From Eriocheir sinensis (taxonomy: Eukaryota > Arthropoda > Malacostraca > Decapoda > Varunidae), in NCBI RefSeq assembly GCF_024679095.1, contig NW_026111743.1, forward strand, positions 1,100,501 to 1,164,500: a stretch of 64,000 nt of DNA, given 5' to 3'. Positions 22,503-36,700 of the stretch are shown piece after piece (within the stretch, counting starts at the first letter, position 1; the number at the start of each line of letters is the position of its first letter). Made by a program: the position numbers and the translations under genes. The notes beneath the pieces were generated by a model. It was not told the origin of the DNA, did not search any database, and saw only the letters and a program-made list of their open reading frames with translations.

Positions 22503-25500
22503 ACAAATTTAATTATTCTATGTGTATATTTGTATATGTATTTTCATAAAAAAATGCTTTATTTTATGGTTATTTTGCATCTTTATTTTTATACAAATTT
22601 ACATTATTTTATTGATATTCTGTGTATTTATTTTGATACGATTTTACATTATTCTATGTATATTTTGTATATATATTTCATACAAATGAACGTTATTTTA
22701 TGTGAATTTGTTTTCATTTCATACAAATTTACATTATTTTATGTGTATTTTGTACATGTATTTAAATGCAAATTTAACTAATTATATGTGTATTATGTAT
22801 ATCTATTTTCATACAAATCGAAATTAATTTTGTGCATTTTAGTATATATTTTTTATTCAAATTTTAGTAATTTTATGTGTATTTTGTATATTTATTTTCC
22901 TACAAATATACGTTCTTTTATCGGAATTTTGTTTATTTATTTTGATACGAATTTTCATTATTTTAGGTGTATTTGATATATATATTTTTAAACTTATTTA
23001 CATAATTTTATATGTATTTTGAATATATATTTTCATAGAAATTTACTCTATTTTATGTGTATTCGTATATATATTTTGATACAAATTTACATTATTTATG
23101 TGTATTTCCCATATCTATTTCAATACAAATTTTCTTTATTGTATGTGCCTTTTGAATATTTATTTTGATACAAATTTAATTATTTTATATGTATTTTTGT
23201 ATATACATTTTGAAACAAATATGCGTTATTATATGAGTATTTTGCATCTTTATTTTCATACAAATTTACATTATTTTATTGATAGTCTGTTTATTTATTT
23301 TGATACGATTTTGCTTTACTCTGTGTATTTTGTATATATATTTTTAGACATATTTACTTTATTTAATGTATATTTTGTACATACATTTTATGGAAATTTA
23401 CGTTATCTGATGTGTATTTGTTTATATATTTTCATACAAATTTACATTATTTTATGTGTATTTTGTATATGTATTTCAATAAAAATCTGCTTAATTTCAT
23501 GTGTATTTTGCATATCTATTTTCAAACAAATTTAAATTATTTTGTGTATTTTTGTAAATATTTTTATACAAATTTTTGTTATTTTATTTGTATTTTGTAT
23601 ATATATTTTCCTACAAATATACATTCTTTTAGAGGAAATTTTGTTTATTTATTTTGATACGAATTTACATTATTTTATGTGTATTTTGTATATATATTTT
23701 TCTATGTATTTACATTATTTTATGTGTATTTTGTATATATATTTTCATAAAATTTACGTAATTTTATTGTGTGTATTCGTATATATTTTGATAAAAAATC
23801 TCATTATTTTATGTGTTTTTTGCATATCTATTTCAATAAAAATGTACCTTATTGTATGTGTATTTTGTATATTTATTTTAATACAAATTTAATTATTTTT
23901 TGTGTATTTTTGTATATATTTTTTTTTTAAATATGAGTTATTTTTTACATTACGGACATATCTTTTATACGTATTTACATTATTTAATGTGTATTTTCTT
24001 TATATATTTTTATACAAATTTACGTTATTATATGTGTATTTGAATATATATTTTGATACAAATTTACATTATTTTATGCATTTTCTAAATATATTTCAAT
24101 TCAAATTTAGCATATTTTATGTGTCTTTTGTATTTTCTTTAGTATTTTCATATAAATTTAATTATTTTAGTTTATTTTTGTATATAGTTTTATACAATTT
24201 TACGTTGTTTTATGTGTATTTTGTATATTTATATTTATACAAGTAAACATTCTTTTATTGGCATTTAGTTTAGTTTATTTGATACGAAATTACATTATTT
24301 TATGTGTATTTTGTATACGTTTTCTTATACGTATTTACTTCATTTTATGTGTATTTTGTATATATATTTTTATAGAAATCTACGTTATTTTATGTGTATT
24401 CGTATATATATTTTAAAACAAATTTACATTGTTTTATGTGTATTTTGCATATCTATTTCAATACAAATTTACCTTATTGTATGTGCATTTTGTATATTTA
24501 TTGTAATACAAATTTAAATATTTTATGTGTATTTTGGTATATATATTGTCATAAAAACTGCGTTGTTTTATGGGTATTTTGCATCTTTATTTTCATACAA
24601 ATTTACATTATTTTATTAATATTCTGTGTATTTATTTTGATACTATTTTACATTATTCTATTTGTGTTTTGTATATATTTTTTTATACATATTTACATTA
24701 TTTAATGTGTATTTTCTATATATATTTCATACAAATTTACGTTATTTTAAGTGCATTTGTTTATATATTTTTATTCAAATTTACATTATTTTATATGTAT
24801 TTTGTATATGTATTTCAATAGAAATTTACCTAATTTTATGTGTATTTTGTATATATATTTTTATACAAATTTAAATTATTTTTTGTGTATTTTTGTATAG
24901 AGTTTTATATAAATTTACAGTATTTTATGTGTATTTTGTATATCTATTTTCATACAAATACACATTCTTTTATTGATATTTTGTTTATTTATTTTGATGG
25001 GAGTTTACATTATTTAATGTGTATTGTGTATATATATTTTTATACGTATATAAGTCATTTCATGTGTATTTTGTATATATATTTCTATAGAAATATACGT
25101 TATTTTATGTTTATTCGTATATATATTCGGAGACAAATATACATTGTTTTATGTGCATTTTGTATATTTTTTCAATACAAATTTACCTTATTGTACGTGC
25201 ATTTTGTATATTAATTTTAATACAAATTTAATTATTCTATGTGTATTTTTGTATATGTATTTTTTAAAAAAAATATGCTTTATTTTATGGGTATTTTGCA
25301 TCTTTATTTTCATACAAAATTACATTATTTTATTGATATTCTGTGTATTTATTTTGATACGATTTTACATTATTCTATGTATATTTTGTATATCTATTTT
25401 ATACAAATGTACGTTATTTTATGTGAATTTGTTTTCATTTCATACAAATTTACATTATTTTATGTGTATTTTGTACATGTATTTAAATACAAATTTCTAT

Positions 25501-25748
25501 TTTCATACAAATTGAAATTTATTTTTTTGTTTTATGTATATATTTTTATTCAAATTTTCGTAATTTTATGTGTATTTTGTATATTTATTTTCCTACAAAT
25601 ATACGTTCTTTTATCGGAATTTTGTTTATTTATTTTGATACGAATTTTCATTTTTTTAGGTGTATTTGATATATATATTTTTATAGTTATTTACATAATT
25701 TTATATGTATTTTGAATATATATTTTCATAGAAATTTACTCTATATGT
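22503..25748 (+). repeat. 45-bp satellite, block 14
   Basis: About 72 monomers, no (TA)n tract, no gene. A short irregular patch at 23930-23960 ('ttttttacattacggacata') breaks the monomer rhythm. The segments 22.5-23.1 and 25.2-25.74 kb repeat the same variants ('aatttgttttcatttcatac', 'tatattttcctacaaatata'). Confidence 0.88.
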
Positions 25749-27652
25749 ATATACAAAAAAACACAAAAATAATTTAAATTTGTATGAAAATAAATATACA
25801 AAATACACATAAAATTAGGTAAATTTGTATTAAAATACATATACAAAATACACTTAAAATAATGTAAATTTTAATTAAATTATATAAACAAATACACTTA
25901 AAATAACGTTAATTTGTATAAAATATATATAAAAAATACACATTAAATAATGAAAATATGTATAAAAAAATATATACAAAACACAAATAGTATAATATAA
26001 AATCGTATCAAAATATATACACAGAATAATGTATATTTGTATGAAAACTAACATGCAAAATACCTATAAAATAACGCTTTTTTTATAAAATTATATATAC
26101 CAAAATACACATAAAATATTTGAATTTGTATTAAAATAAATATACAAAACGCACATACAATAAGGTAAATTTGTATTGAAATAGATATGCAAAATACATA
26201 TAAAACAATGTAAATTTGTTTCAAAATATATATACGAATACGCATAAAATAACGTAGATTTCTATAAATATAAATATACAAAATACAAATAAAATTAAGT
26301 AAATACGAATCAAAAATGTGTACAAAATACACATAAAATAACGTAAATTCGTATATATATAAATAAAAAAAATACCAATAAGAGAATGTGTATTTGTATA
26401 AATATAAATATACAAATTGCACATCAAATAACGTAAATTTGTATAAAACTATATACAAAAATACACAGAAGTAATTAAATTTGTATGAAAATAGATATAC
26501 AAAATACACACAAAATATGCTAAATTTGAATTGAAATATATATACAAAATACATAAAATAAAGTAAATTCGTTTCAAAATATTTTTAACAAATACACATA
26601 TAATAACGTAAATTTGTAAAAAAATATATAAACAAAATACACATTAAGTAAATACGTATAAAAAAATATTTACAAAATACACAAATAATCAAGTCATTCG
26701 TATCAAAATAAATAAACAAAAAACTAATTAAATAATGTAAATTCGTATGAGAAAACATATACAAAATACACATAAAATAGCCTTTTAAGTTTCTATAAAA
26801 ATATATGTACAAAAATGCATATAAAATTAGTTTGCATAAAAAAATATATACAAAACACACATTAGATAATGTAAATGAGTATAAAAACATGTATACAAAA
26901 TACCTATGAAATAATCTAAATTCGTATCGAGTTAAATTAAGAAAATAACAATAAAATAATGTAATTTTGGATGAAAATATATATAGAAAACACACATAAA
27001 ATAACCTAAATACAAATACAAATATACACATTAAATAATTTAAAATTGAATGAAATAAATATACAAAATAAACATAAAATAAGGTAAATTTGTAATAAAA
27101 TATATGTAAGAATACACATAAAATAATATAAATTTGTATGAAAATATATACAAATACACATAAAATAACATGAATTTGTATTAAATTTGTTTCAAAATAT
27201 ATACGAATACACACAATAAAATAACGTAAATTTTTATGAAAATGTATATATAATATACACATAAAATAATTTAAATACGTAGAAAAATATATATACAAAA
27301 TACACATAAAATAATGTAAATTCGTAAAAAAAAAATACACAAAATTCCAATAAAAGAATGTATATTTGTAGGAAAATATATATATAAAAAACAAATAAAA
27401 TAACAAAAATTTGTATAAAAATATATACAAAAATACACAAAAATAATTTAAATTTGTTTGAAAATAGATATGCAAAATACTCATAAAGTTAGGCAAATTT
27501 GTATTGAAATACATATACAAAACTCAAATAAAATAATGTAAATTTGTATGAAAATATATAAACAAATACATATAAAATAACGTAGATTTGGATAAAATAT
27601 ATTTACAAAATATACATTAAATATTTTAAATATGTATAAAAATATATTATAT
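25749..27652 (-). repeat. 45-bp satellite, block 15 (inverted)
   Basis: About 42 monomers. Because most monomers are exactly 45 bp, one frame stays open for 311 codons here (26585-27520, minus strand). The translation repeats every 15 residues and is not taken as a gene. Confidence 0.88.
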
Positions 27653-30600
27653 TATATATTTTTTTATTGATATTTGCGTTATTTATGTGTATTTTGTATA
27701 TGTTTTCTCATAGAAATGTACATTATTTTATTGGTATTTTGTCTATTTATTTTGATACGAATTACATGATTATTTGTGTATTTTGTACATTTTTTTATAC
27801 GTATTTACATTATTTAATGTGTATTTTGTTTATATATTTCTATACAAATTTATGTTATTATATGTGTATTTGTATAAGTATTTTGATACAAATTTACATT
27901 ATTTTATGTATTTTGTATATATAGTTTTCAATTCAAATTTAGCTTATTTTATGTGTATTTTGTATATCTATTTATTTTAATACAAAATCAAATATTTTAT
28001 GTTTTTTCGTATATATATTTTTATAAAAAATGCGTTATTGTATGGGTATTTTCCATCTTAATTTTCATACAAATTTACATTATTTTATTAATATTTTCTG
28101 TATTTATTTTGATACGATTTTACATTATTTTATTTGTGTTTTGTATATATTTTTTTATACATATTTACATTATTTAATGTGTTTTTTGTATATATATTTG
28201 ATACAAATCTACGTTATTTTAAGTCTATATGTTTACATATTTTCATTCAAATTTACATTATTTTATGTGTATTTTGTAAATGTATTTCAATACAAATTTA
28301 CCTAATTTTATGTTTTTTGTATATTTACTTGCATACAAGTTTAAATTATTTTTGTGTATTTTTGTATATAGTTTTATACATATTTAGGCTATTTTATGTG
28401 TATTTTGTATATCTATTTTCATACAAATACATATTCTTTTCGTGATATTTTGTTTATTTATTTTGACACGAATTAACATTATTTAATGTGTATTTTGTAT
28501 ATATATTTTTAAACGTATTTACATTATTTCAAGTGTATTTTATATATATATTTCTATAGAAATCTACGTTATTTTATGTGTATTCGTATATATATTTTGA
28601 AACAAATTTACATTGTTTTATGTGTATTTTGCATATTTTTTCAATACAAATTTACCTTATTGTATGTGCATTTTGTATATTAATTTTAATACAAATTTGA
28701 TTAATCTATGTGTATTTTTGTATATGTATTTTTATAAAAACATGCTTTATTTTATGGGTATTTTGCATCTTTATTTTCATACAAATTTACATTATTTTAT
28801 TGATATTCTGTGTATTTATTTTGATATGATTTTACATTATTCTATATATTTTTTTTATATAAAATGTACTTGTTTTCATTTCATACAAATCTACATTATT
28901 TTATGTGTTTTTTGTACATGTATTTACATACAAATTTAACTAGTTATATGTGTATTTTGTATATCTATTTTGTATGTATATTTTCAGAGAAATTTACTCT
29001 ATTTTATGAGTATTCGTATATATATTTTCATACAAATTTACATTATTGATGTGTATTTTGCATATCTATTTCAATACAAATTTACTTTATTGTACGTGCA
29101 TTTTGTATATTTATTTTAATACAAATTTAACTATTTTATATGTATTTTTGTATATATATATTTATGCAAATATGCGTTATTATATGGATATTTTGCATCT
29201 TTATTTTCATACAACTTTACATTATTTTATTGATATTCTCTTTATTTATTTTGATACGATTTAACATTATTCTATGTGTATTTTGTATATTTTTTTTTTT
29301 ACATATTTACATTATTTAATGTTCATTTTGTATATATATTTTAGCCAAATTTATATTATTTTATGTGTATTTGTTTATATATTTTCATACAAATTTACAT
29401 TATTTTATGTGTTTTTTGTTTATATATTTTTCCACGTATTTAAATTATTTTATGTGTATTTTGTATATACATTTTCATAAAAAATTACGTTATTTTATTG
29501 TGTGTATAAGTATATATTTTGATACAAATTTTATACAAATTCAAGTTATTTAATGTGTATTTGTATATATATTTTCATACAAATTTATATTATTTTATGT
29601 GTATTTTTTCATATATTTCATTACAAATTTACCTTATTTTATGTTTATTTTGTATATTTATTTCATTTAATTTTAAATTATTTTATGTGTATATTTGTAT
29701 TTGTATTTTGGTAATTTTATGTGTATTTTGTATATATATTTTCATCCAAAATTACATTATTATATTGGTATTTTCTTAATTTAATTCGATACAAATTTAG
29801 ATTATTTCATAGGTATTTTGTATACATATTTTTATACTCATTTACATTATCTAATGTGTGTTTTGTATACATATTTTTATGCAAATCTATTTTATGTTCA
29901 TTTTTGTACATATATTTTTGTAGAAATTTGAGTTATTTTATGTATATAGTTTTATATAAATTTACGTTATTTTATGTGCATTTTGTATATTTATATTTAT
30001 ACAAATACATATTCTTTTATTGCTATATTGTTTATTTATATTTATACGAATTTACATTATTTTATGTGTATTTTGTATACATTTTTTATACGTATTTACT
30101 TAATTTTATGTGTATTTTGTATGTGTATTTTTATAGAAATCTACGTTATTTTATGTGTATTCGCATATATATTTTGAAACAAATTTACATTATTTTATAT
30201 GTATTTTGCATATCTATTTCAATACAAATTTACCTTATTGTATGTGCATTTTGTATATTTATTTTGATACAAATTCAAATATTTTATGTGTATTTTGGTA
30301 TCAATAATTTGATAAACATTGCGTTATTTTATAGGTATTTTGAATCTTAATTTTCATACAAATTTACATTATTTTATTAATATTCTGTGTATATATTTTG
30401 ATACGATTTTACATTATTCTATTTGTGTTTTGTATATATTTTTTTTACATATTTACATTATTTAATGTGTATTTTGTATATATATTTCATACAAATTTAC
30501 GTTATTATATGTGTATTTGTTTATATATTTTCTGTCAAATTTACACTATTTTATGTGTATTTTGTATATGTATTTCAATATAGATTAGCCTAATTTTATG

Positions 30601-32803
30601 TGTATTTTGTATATTTCTTTTCATACAAATTTAAATTATTTTTGTGTATTTTTGTATATAGTTTTATACAAATTTAGGTTATTTTATGTACCCATTTACA
30701 TTATTTAATGTGTGTTTTGTATATATATTTTTATCCAAAGTTAATTTATTTTATGTTCATTTTTGGACATATATTTTTATAGAAATTAGCGTTATTTAAT
30801 ATGTATTTGTATATGTTTTCTCATACAAATTTACATTATTTTATTTATATTTTGTTTATTTAGTTTGATACGAATTACATGATTATATGTGTATTTTGTA
30901 CATATTTTTTATACGTATTTACATTACTTAATGTGTATTTTGTTTATATATTTTTAAACAAATTTACGTTATTATATGTATTTTTATAAATATTTTGATA
31001 CAAATTTACATTATTTTATATATTTTGTATATACATTTCAAATCAAATTTAGCTTATTTTATCTGTATTTTGTATATCTATTTTTATACGAATTTAATTA
31101 CTTTTGTGTATTTTTGTATATAGTTTTATACAAATTTACGTTATTTTTTGTGCATTTTGTATATTTATATTTATACAAATACACATTCTTTTATTGGTAT
31201 TTTGTTTATTTTTTTTATACGAATTTACATTATTTTATGTGTATTTTGTATACATTTTTTTATACGTATTTACTTAATTTTACGTGTATTTTGTATATAT
31301 ATTTTTATACAAATCTACGTTATTTTATGTGTATTCGTATATATATTTTAAAACAAATTTACGTTGTTTTATATGTATTTTGCATATCTATTTCAATACA
31401 GATTTACCTTATTGTATGTGTATTTTGTATATTTATTTTAATAAAAAAAAAATTATGTGCATTTTTGTATATATATTTTTAAAAAAATGCGTTATTTTAT
31501 GGGTATTTTGCTTCTTTATTTTCATACAAATTTACATTATTTTATTAATATTCTGTGTATTTATTTTGATACGATTTTACATTATTCTATTTGTGTTTTG
31601 TATATATTTTTTTATACAAATTTACGTTATTTTAAGTGTATTTGTTTATGCATTTTCATTCAAATTTACAGTATTTTATGTGTATTTTGTATATGTATTT
31701 CAATACAAATTTACCTAATTTTATGTGTATTTTGTATATTTATTTTCATACAAATTTAAATTATTTTTGTGTATATTTGTATATAGTTTTATACAAATTT
31801 ATATTATCTTATGTGTATTTTGTATATTTATTTTCATACTAATACACATTCTTTTATTGACATTTTGTTTATTTATTTTGACGCGAATTTACATTATTTA
31901 ATGTGTATTTTGTATATATATTTTTATACGTATTTACATCCTTTCATGTGTATTTTGTATATTTATAAAAAATGCGTTATATTATGGATATTTTGCATCT
32001 TTATTTTCATACAAATTTACATTATTTTATTTACATTCTGTGTATTTATTTTAATACGATTTTACATTATTCTATTTGTGTTTTGTATATATATTTTTTA
32101 TACATATTTACATTATTTAATGAGTATTTTTTATATATATTTTATACAAATTTATGTTAATTTAAGTGTATTTTTTTATATATATTTTCATTCAAATTTA
32201 CATTATTTTATGTGTATTTTGTATATGTATTTCTTTACAAATTTACCTAATTTTATGTGTATTTTGTATATTTATTTTCATACAAATTTAACTTATTTTT
32301 GTGTATTTTTATATATAGTTTTATACAAATTTACGTTATTTTATGTGTATTTTGTATATGTACTTTTATACAAATACTCATTCTTTTATTGATATTTTAA
32401 TTATTTATTTTGACACGAATTTACATTATTTAATGTGTATTTTGTATATATATTTTTATACGTATTTACAACATTTCATGTGTATTTTGTATATATATCT
32501 ATAGAAATCTACGTTATTTTATGTGTATTCGTACATATATTTTGAAAAAAATCTACATTATTTTATGTGTATTTTGTATATATATTTCATTATAAATTTG
32601 CCTTATTTTAAGTTTATTTTTATATCTATTTTCATTCAAATTAAAATCATTTTATGTGTATATATTTATTTGTATTTACGTTATTTTATGTGTATTTTCT
32701 ATATATATATTTTCATTCAAAATTACATTATTTTATCGGTATTTTGTTCATTTATTTCGATACGCATTTAGATTATTTCATGTGTATTTTCTATACCTAC
32801 ATA
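27653..32803 (+). repeat. 45-bp satellite, block 16
   Basis: About 114 monomers over 5.1 kb, without (TA)n tract or gene. The stretch 28961-30350 is repeated directly at 34542-35941 with a near-constant offset of 5,581-5,584 bp, sharing the truncated-monomer junction 'tatctNttttgtatgtatat' and the 'ggtatcaataattt' monomer. Confidence 0.88.
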
Positions 32804-33740
32804 TAGAGTAAATTTCTATGAAAATATATATTCAAAATACATATAAAATTATGTAAATAAGTATAAAAATATATATATATCAAATACACCTAAAAAAAAT
32901 GAAAATTCGTATCAAAATAAATAAATAAAAGAACGCAAATTCGAATTAAAATAAATAAACAAAATACCAATAAAAGAATGTGTATTTGGATAAATATAAA
33001 TATACAAAATACACATACAAAATAAACATAAAATAAGGTAGATTTGTAATAAAATATATGTACAAAATGCACATAAAATAATGTAAATTTATATGAAAAT
33101 ATATATACAAATACACATAAAATACCATGAATTTGTATAAAAATATATATTCAAAATAAATATTAAATAATGGAAAAGCGTATAAAAATATATATACAAA
33201 GTACATATAAAATAATGTAAATTCGTATCAATATAAATCAACAAAACGCCAATAAAATAATATATATTTGAATGAAAATAAATTTACAAAATACACATAA
33301 TATAGCTAAAATTTGTATTGAAATATATACAAAAATACATAGAAATAATTTGAGTTTGTATGAAAATAGATATACAAAATACACATAAAACTAGGTAAAT
33401 TTCTTTTGAAATGTATATACAAAATACCCATAAAATATTGTAAATTTGTGTCAAAATATATAAACAAATACACATAAAATAACGTAAATTTGTATGAAAA
33501 ATATATACAAAATACACATAGAATAATGTCAATTCCTATCAAAATGAATGAGCAGAATATCAATAAAATAATGTCAATTTGTATGAAAATAAAGATGCAA
33601 AATACCCAAAAAATAAAGAATATGTTTATAAAAATACAGATACAAAAATACACATCGAATAATTAAATTTGTATTAAAGTTTATATACAAAATGCGTATA
33701 TAATAAGGTATATTTGTATTGAAAAAATATGCAACATACA
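32804..33740 (-). repeat. 45-bp satellite, block 17 (inverted)
   Basis: About 21 monomers, an inverted copy of 53.22-54.0 kb (shared: 'ctaggtaaatttctttt', 'atgagcagaat', 'ccatgaatttg'). It ends in the switch junction GCAACATACACGTTTACTC (33731-33749), which recurs at 53210 and 62903. Confidence 0.88.
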
Positions 33741-36700
33741 CGTTTACTCATACAAATTTATATTATTTTATTGGTATTTTGTTTATTTATTTTGATACGA
33801 ATTACATGATTATATGAGTATTTTGTACATATTTTTTTATACGTATTTACATTATTTAATGTGTATTTTGTTTATATATTTTCATACAAATCTACGTTAT
33901 TATATGTGTATTTGTATAAATATTTTGATACAAATTTACTTTATTTCATGTATTTTGTATATATATTTCAATTCAAATTTAGTTTATTTCGTGTGTATTT
34001 TGTATATATTTTCATACAAATTTAATTACTTCTGTGTATTTTTGTATACAGTTTTATATAAATTTACGTTATTTTATGTGTATTTTCTATATTTATATTC
34101 ATTCAAATACACATTCTTTTATTGGTATTTTGTTTATTTATTTTGATACGAATTTACATTATTTGATGATATATATTTTATCAAAATTTACATTATTTTA
34201 TGTGTATTTGTTTATATATTTTCATACATATTTACATTATTTTATGTGTTTTTTGTATATATATTTTTATACGTATTTAAATTATTTTATGTGTATTTTG
34301 TATATACATTTTCATAAAAAAAATTACGTTATTTTATTGTGTGTATAAGTATATATTTTGATACAAATTTTATACAAATTCATGTTATTTAATGTGTATT
34401 TGTATACATATTTTCATACAAATTTATATTATTTTATGTGTATTTTTTCATATATTTCATTACAAATTTATCTTATTTTATGTTTATTTTGTATATTTAT
34501 GTATTTAAATACAAATTTAACTAGTTATATGTGTATTTTGTATATCTGTTTTGTATGTATATTTTCATAGAAATTTACTCTATTTTATGAGTATTCGTAT
34601 ATATATTTTGATACAAATTTACATTATTAATGTGTATTTTGCATATCTATTTCAATACAAATTTACTTTATTGTACGTGCATTTTGTATATTTATTTTAG
34701 TACAAATTTTATTATTTTATATGTATTTTTGTATATATATTTTTATGCAAATATGCGTTATTATATGGATATTTTGCATCTTTATTTTATACAAATTTTA
34801 ATTATTTTATTGATATTCTCTTTATTTATTTTGATACGATTTAACATTATTCTATGTGTTTTTTGTATATATATTTTTTTTATATATATATTTACATTAT
34901 TTAATGTTAATTTTGTATATATTTTTTTCCAAATTTACATTATTTTATGTGTATTTGTTTATATATTTTCATACATATTTACACTATTTTATGTGTTTTT
35001 TGTATATATATTTTTCCACGTATTTAAATTATTTTATGTGTATTTTGTATATACATTTTCATAAAAAATTACGTTATTTTATTGTGTGTATAAGTATATA
35101 TTTTGATACAAATTATATACAAAATCATGTTATTTAATGTGTATTTGTATATATATTTTCATAGAAATTTATATTATTTTATGTGTATTTTTTCATATAT
35201 TTCATTACAAATTTACCTAATTTTATGTTTATTTTGTATATTTATTTCATTCAATTCTAAATTATTTTATGTGTATATTTGTATTTGTATTTAGGTTATT
35301 TTATGTGTATTTTGTATATATATTTTTATCCAAAATTACATTATTTTATTGGTATTTCTTAATTTAATTCGATACGAATTTAGATTATTTCATAGGTATT
35401 TTGTATACATATTTTTATACTCATTTACATTATCTAATGTGTGTTTTGTATATATATTTTTATGCAATTTTATCTAATGTTCATTTTTTTACATATATTT
35501 TTATAGAAATTTGCGTTATTTTATGTATATAGTTTTATATAAATTTACGTTATTTTATGTGCATTTTGTAAATTTATATTTATACAAATACACATTCTTT
35601 TATTAGTATATTGTTTATTTACATTTATACGAATTTACATTATTTTATGTGTATTTTGTATACATTTTTTTATACGTATTTACTTAGTTTAATGTGTATT
35701 TTCTATATGTATTTTTATTGAAATCTACGTTATTTTATGTGAATTCGTATATATATTTTGATACAAATTTACATTATTTTATATGTATTTTCCATATCTA
35801 TTTCAATACAAATTTACCTTATTGTATGTGCATTTTGTATATTTATTTTAATACAAGTGCAAATATTTTATGTGTATTTTGGTATCAATAATTTTATAAA
35901 AAAATGCGTTATTTTATAGGTATTTTGCATCTTAATTTTCATTTTATATGTACTTTGTATATATATATTTATACGCTTTTATATTATTTAATATTTATTT
36001 TGAATATATATTTTTATACAAATTCATGGTATTTTATGTGTATTTGTATATATATTTTCAAATAAATTTACATTATTTTATGTGTATTTTGTACATATAT
36101 TTTATTACAAATCTACCTTATTTTATGTTTATTTTGTATTTGTATTTTATATATTTATATTTATAAAAATACACATTCTTTTATTGGTATTTTGTTTATT
36201 TATTTTAATTCGAATTTACACTATTTTATGTGTATTTTGTATACATTTTTTTATACGTATTTACTTAATTTGATGTGTATTTTGTATATATTTTTATAGA
36301 AATCTACGTTTTTTTATTTGTATTCATATATATATTTTGAAACAAATTTACATTGTTTTATATGTATTTTTGCATATCTCTTGCAATACAAATTTACCTT
36401 ATTGTATGTGCATTTTGTATATTTATTTCAATACAAATTTAAATATTTTATGTGTATTTTGGTATATATATTTTTATAAGAAATGCGCTATTTTATGGGA
36501 ATTTTGAATCTTTATTTTCATACAAATTTACATTATTTTATTAATATTCGGTGTATTTATTTTGATGCGAATTTAAATTATTCTATTTGTTTTTTGTATA
36601 TACTTTTTTATACATATTTACATTATTTAATGAGTATCTTGCATATATATTTTATACAAATTTGTTATCTATTATCTATTTTTATACAAATACACATTCT

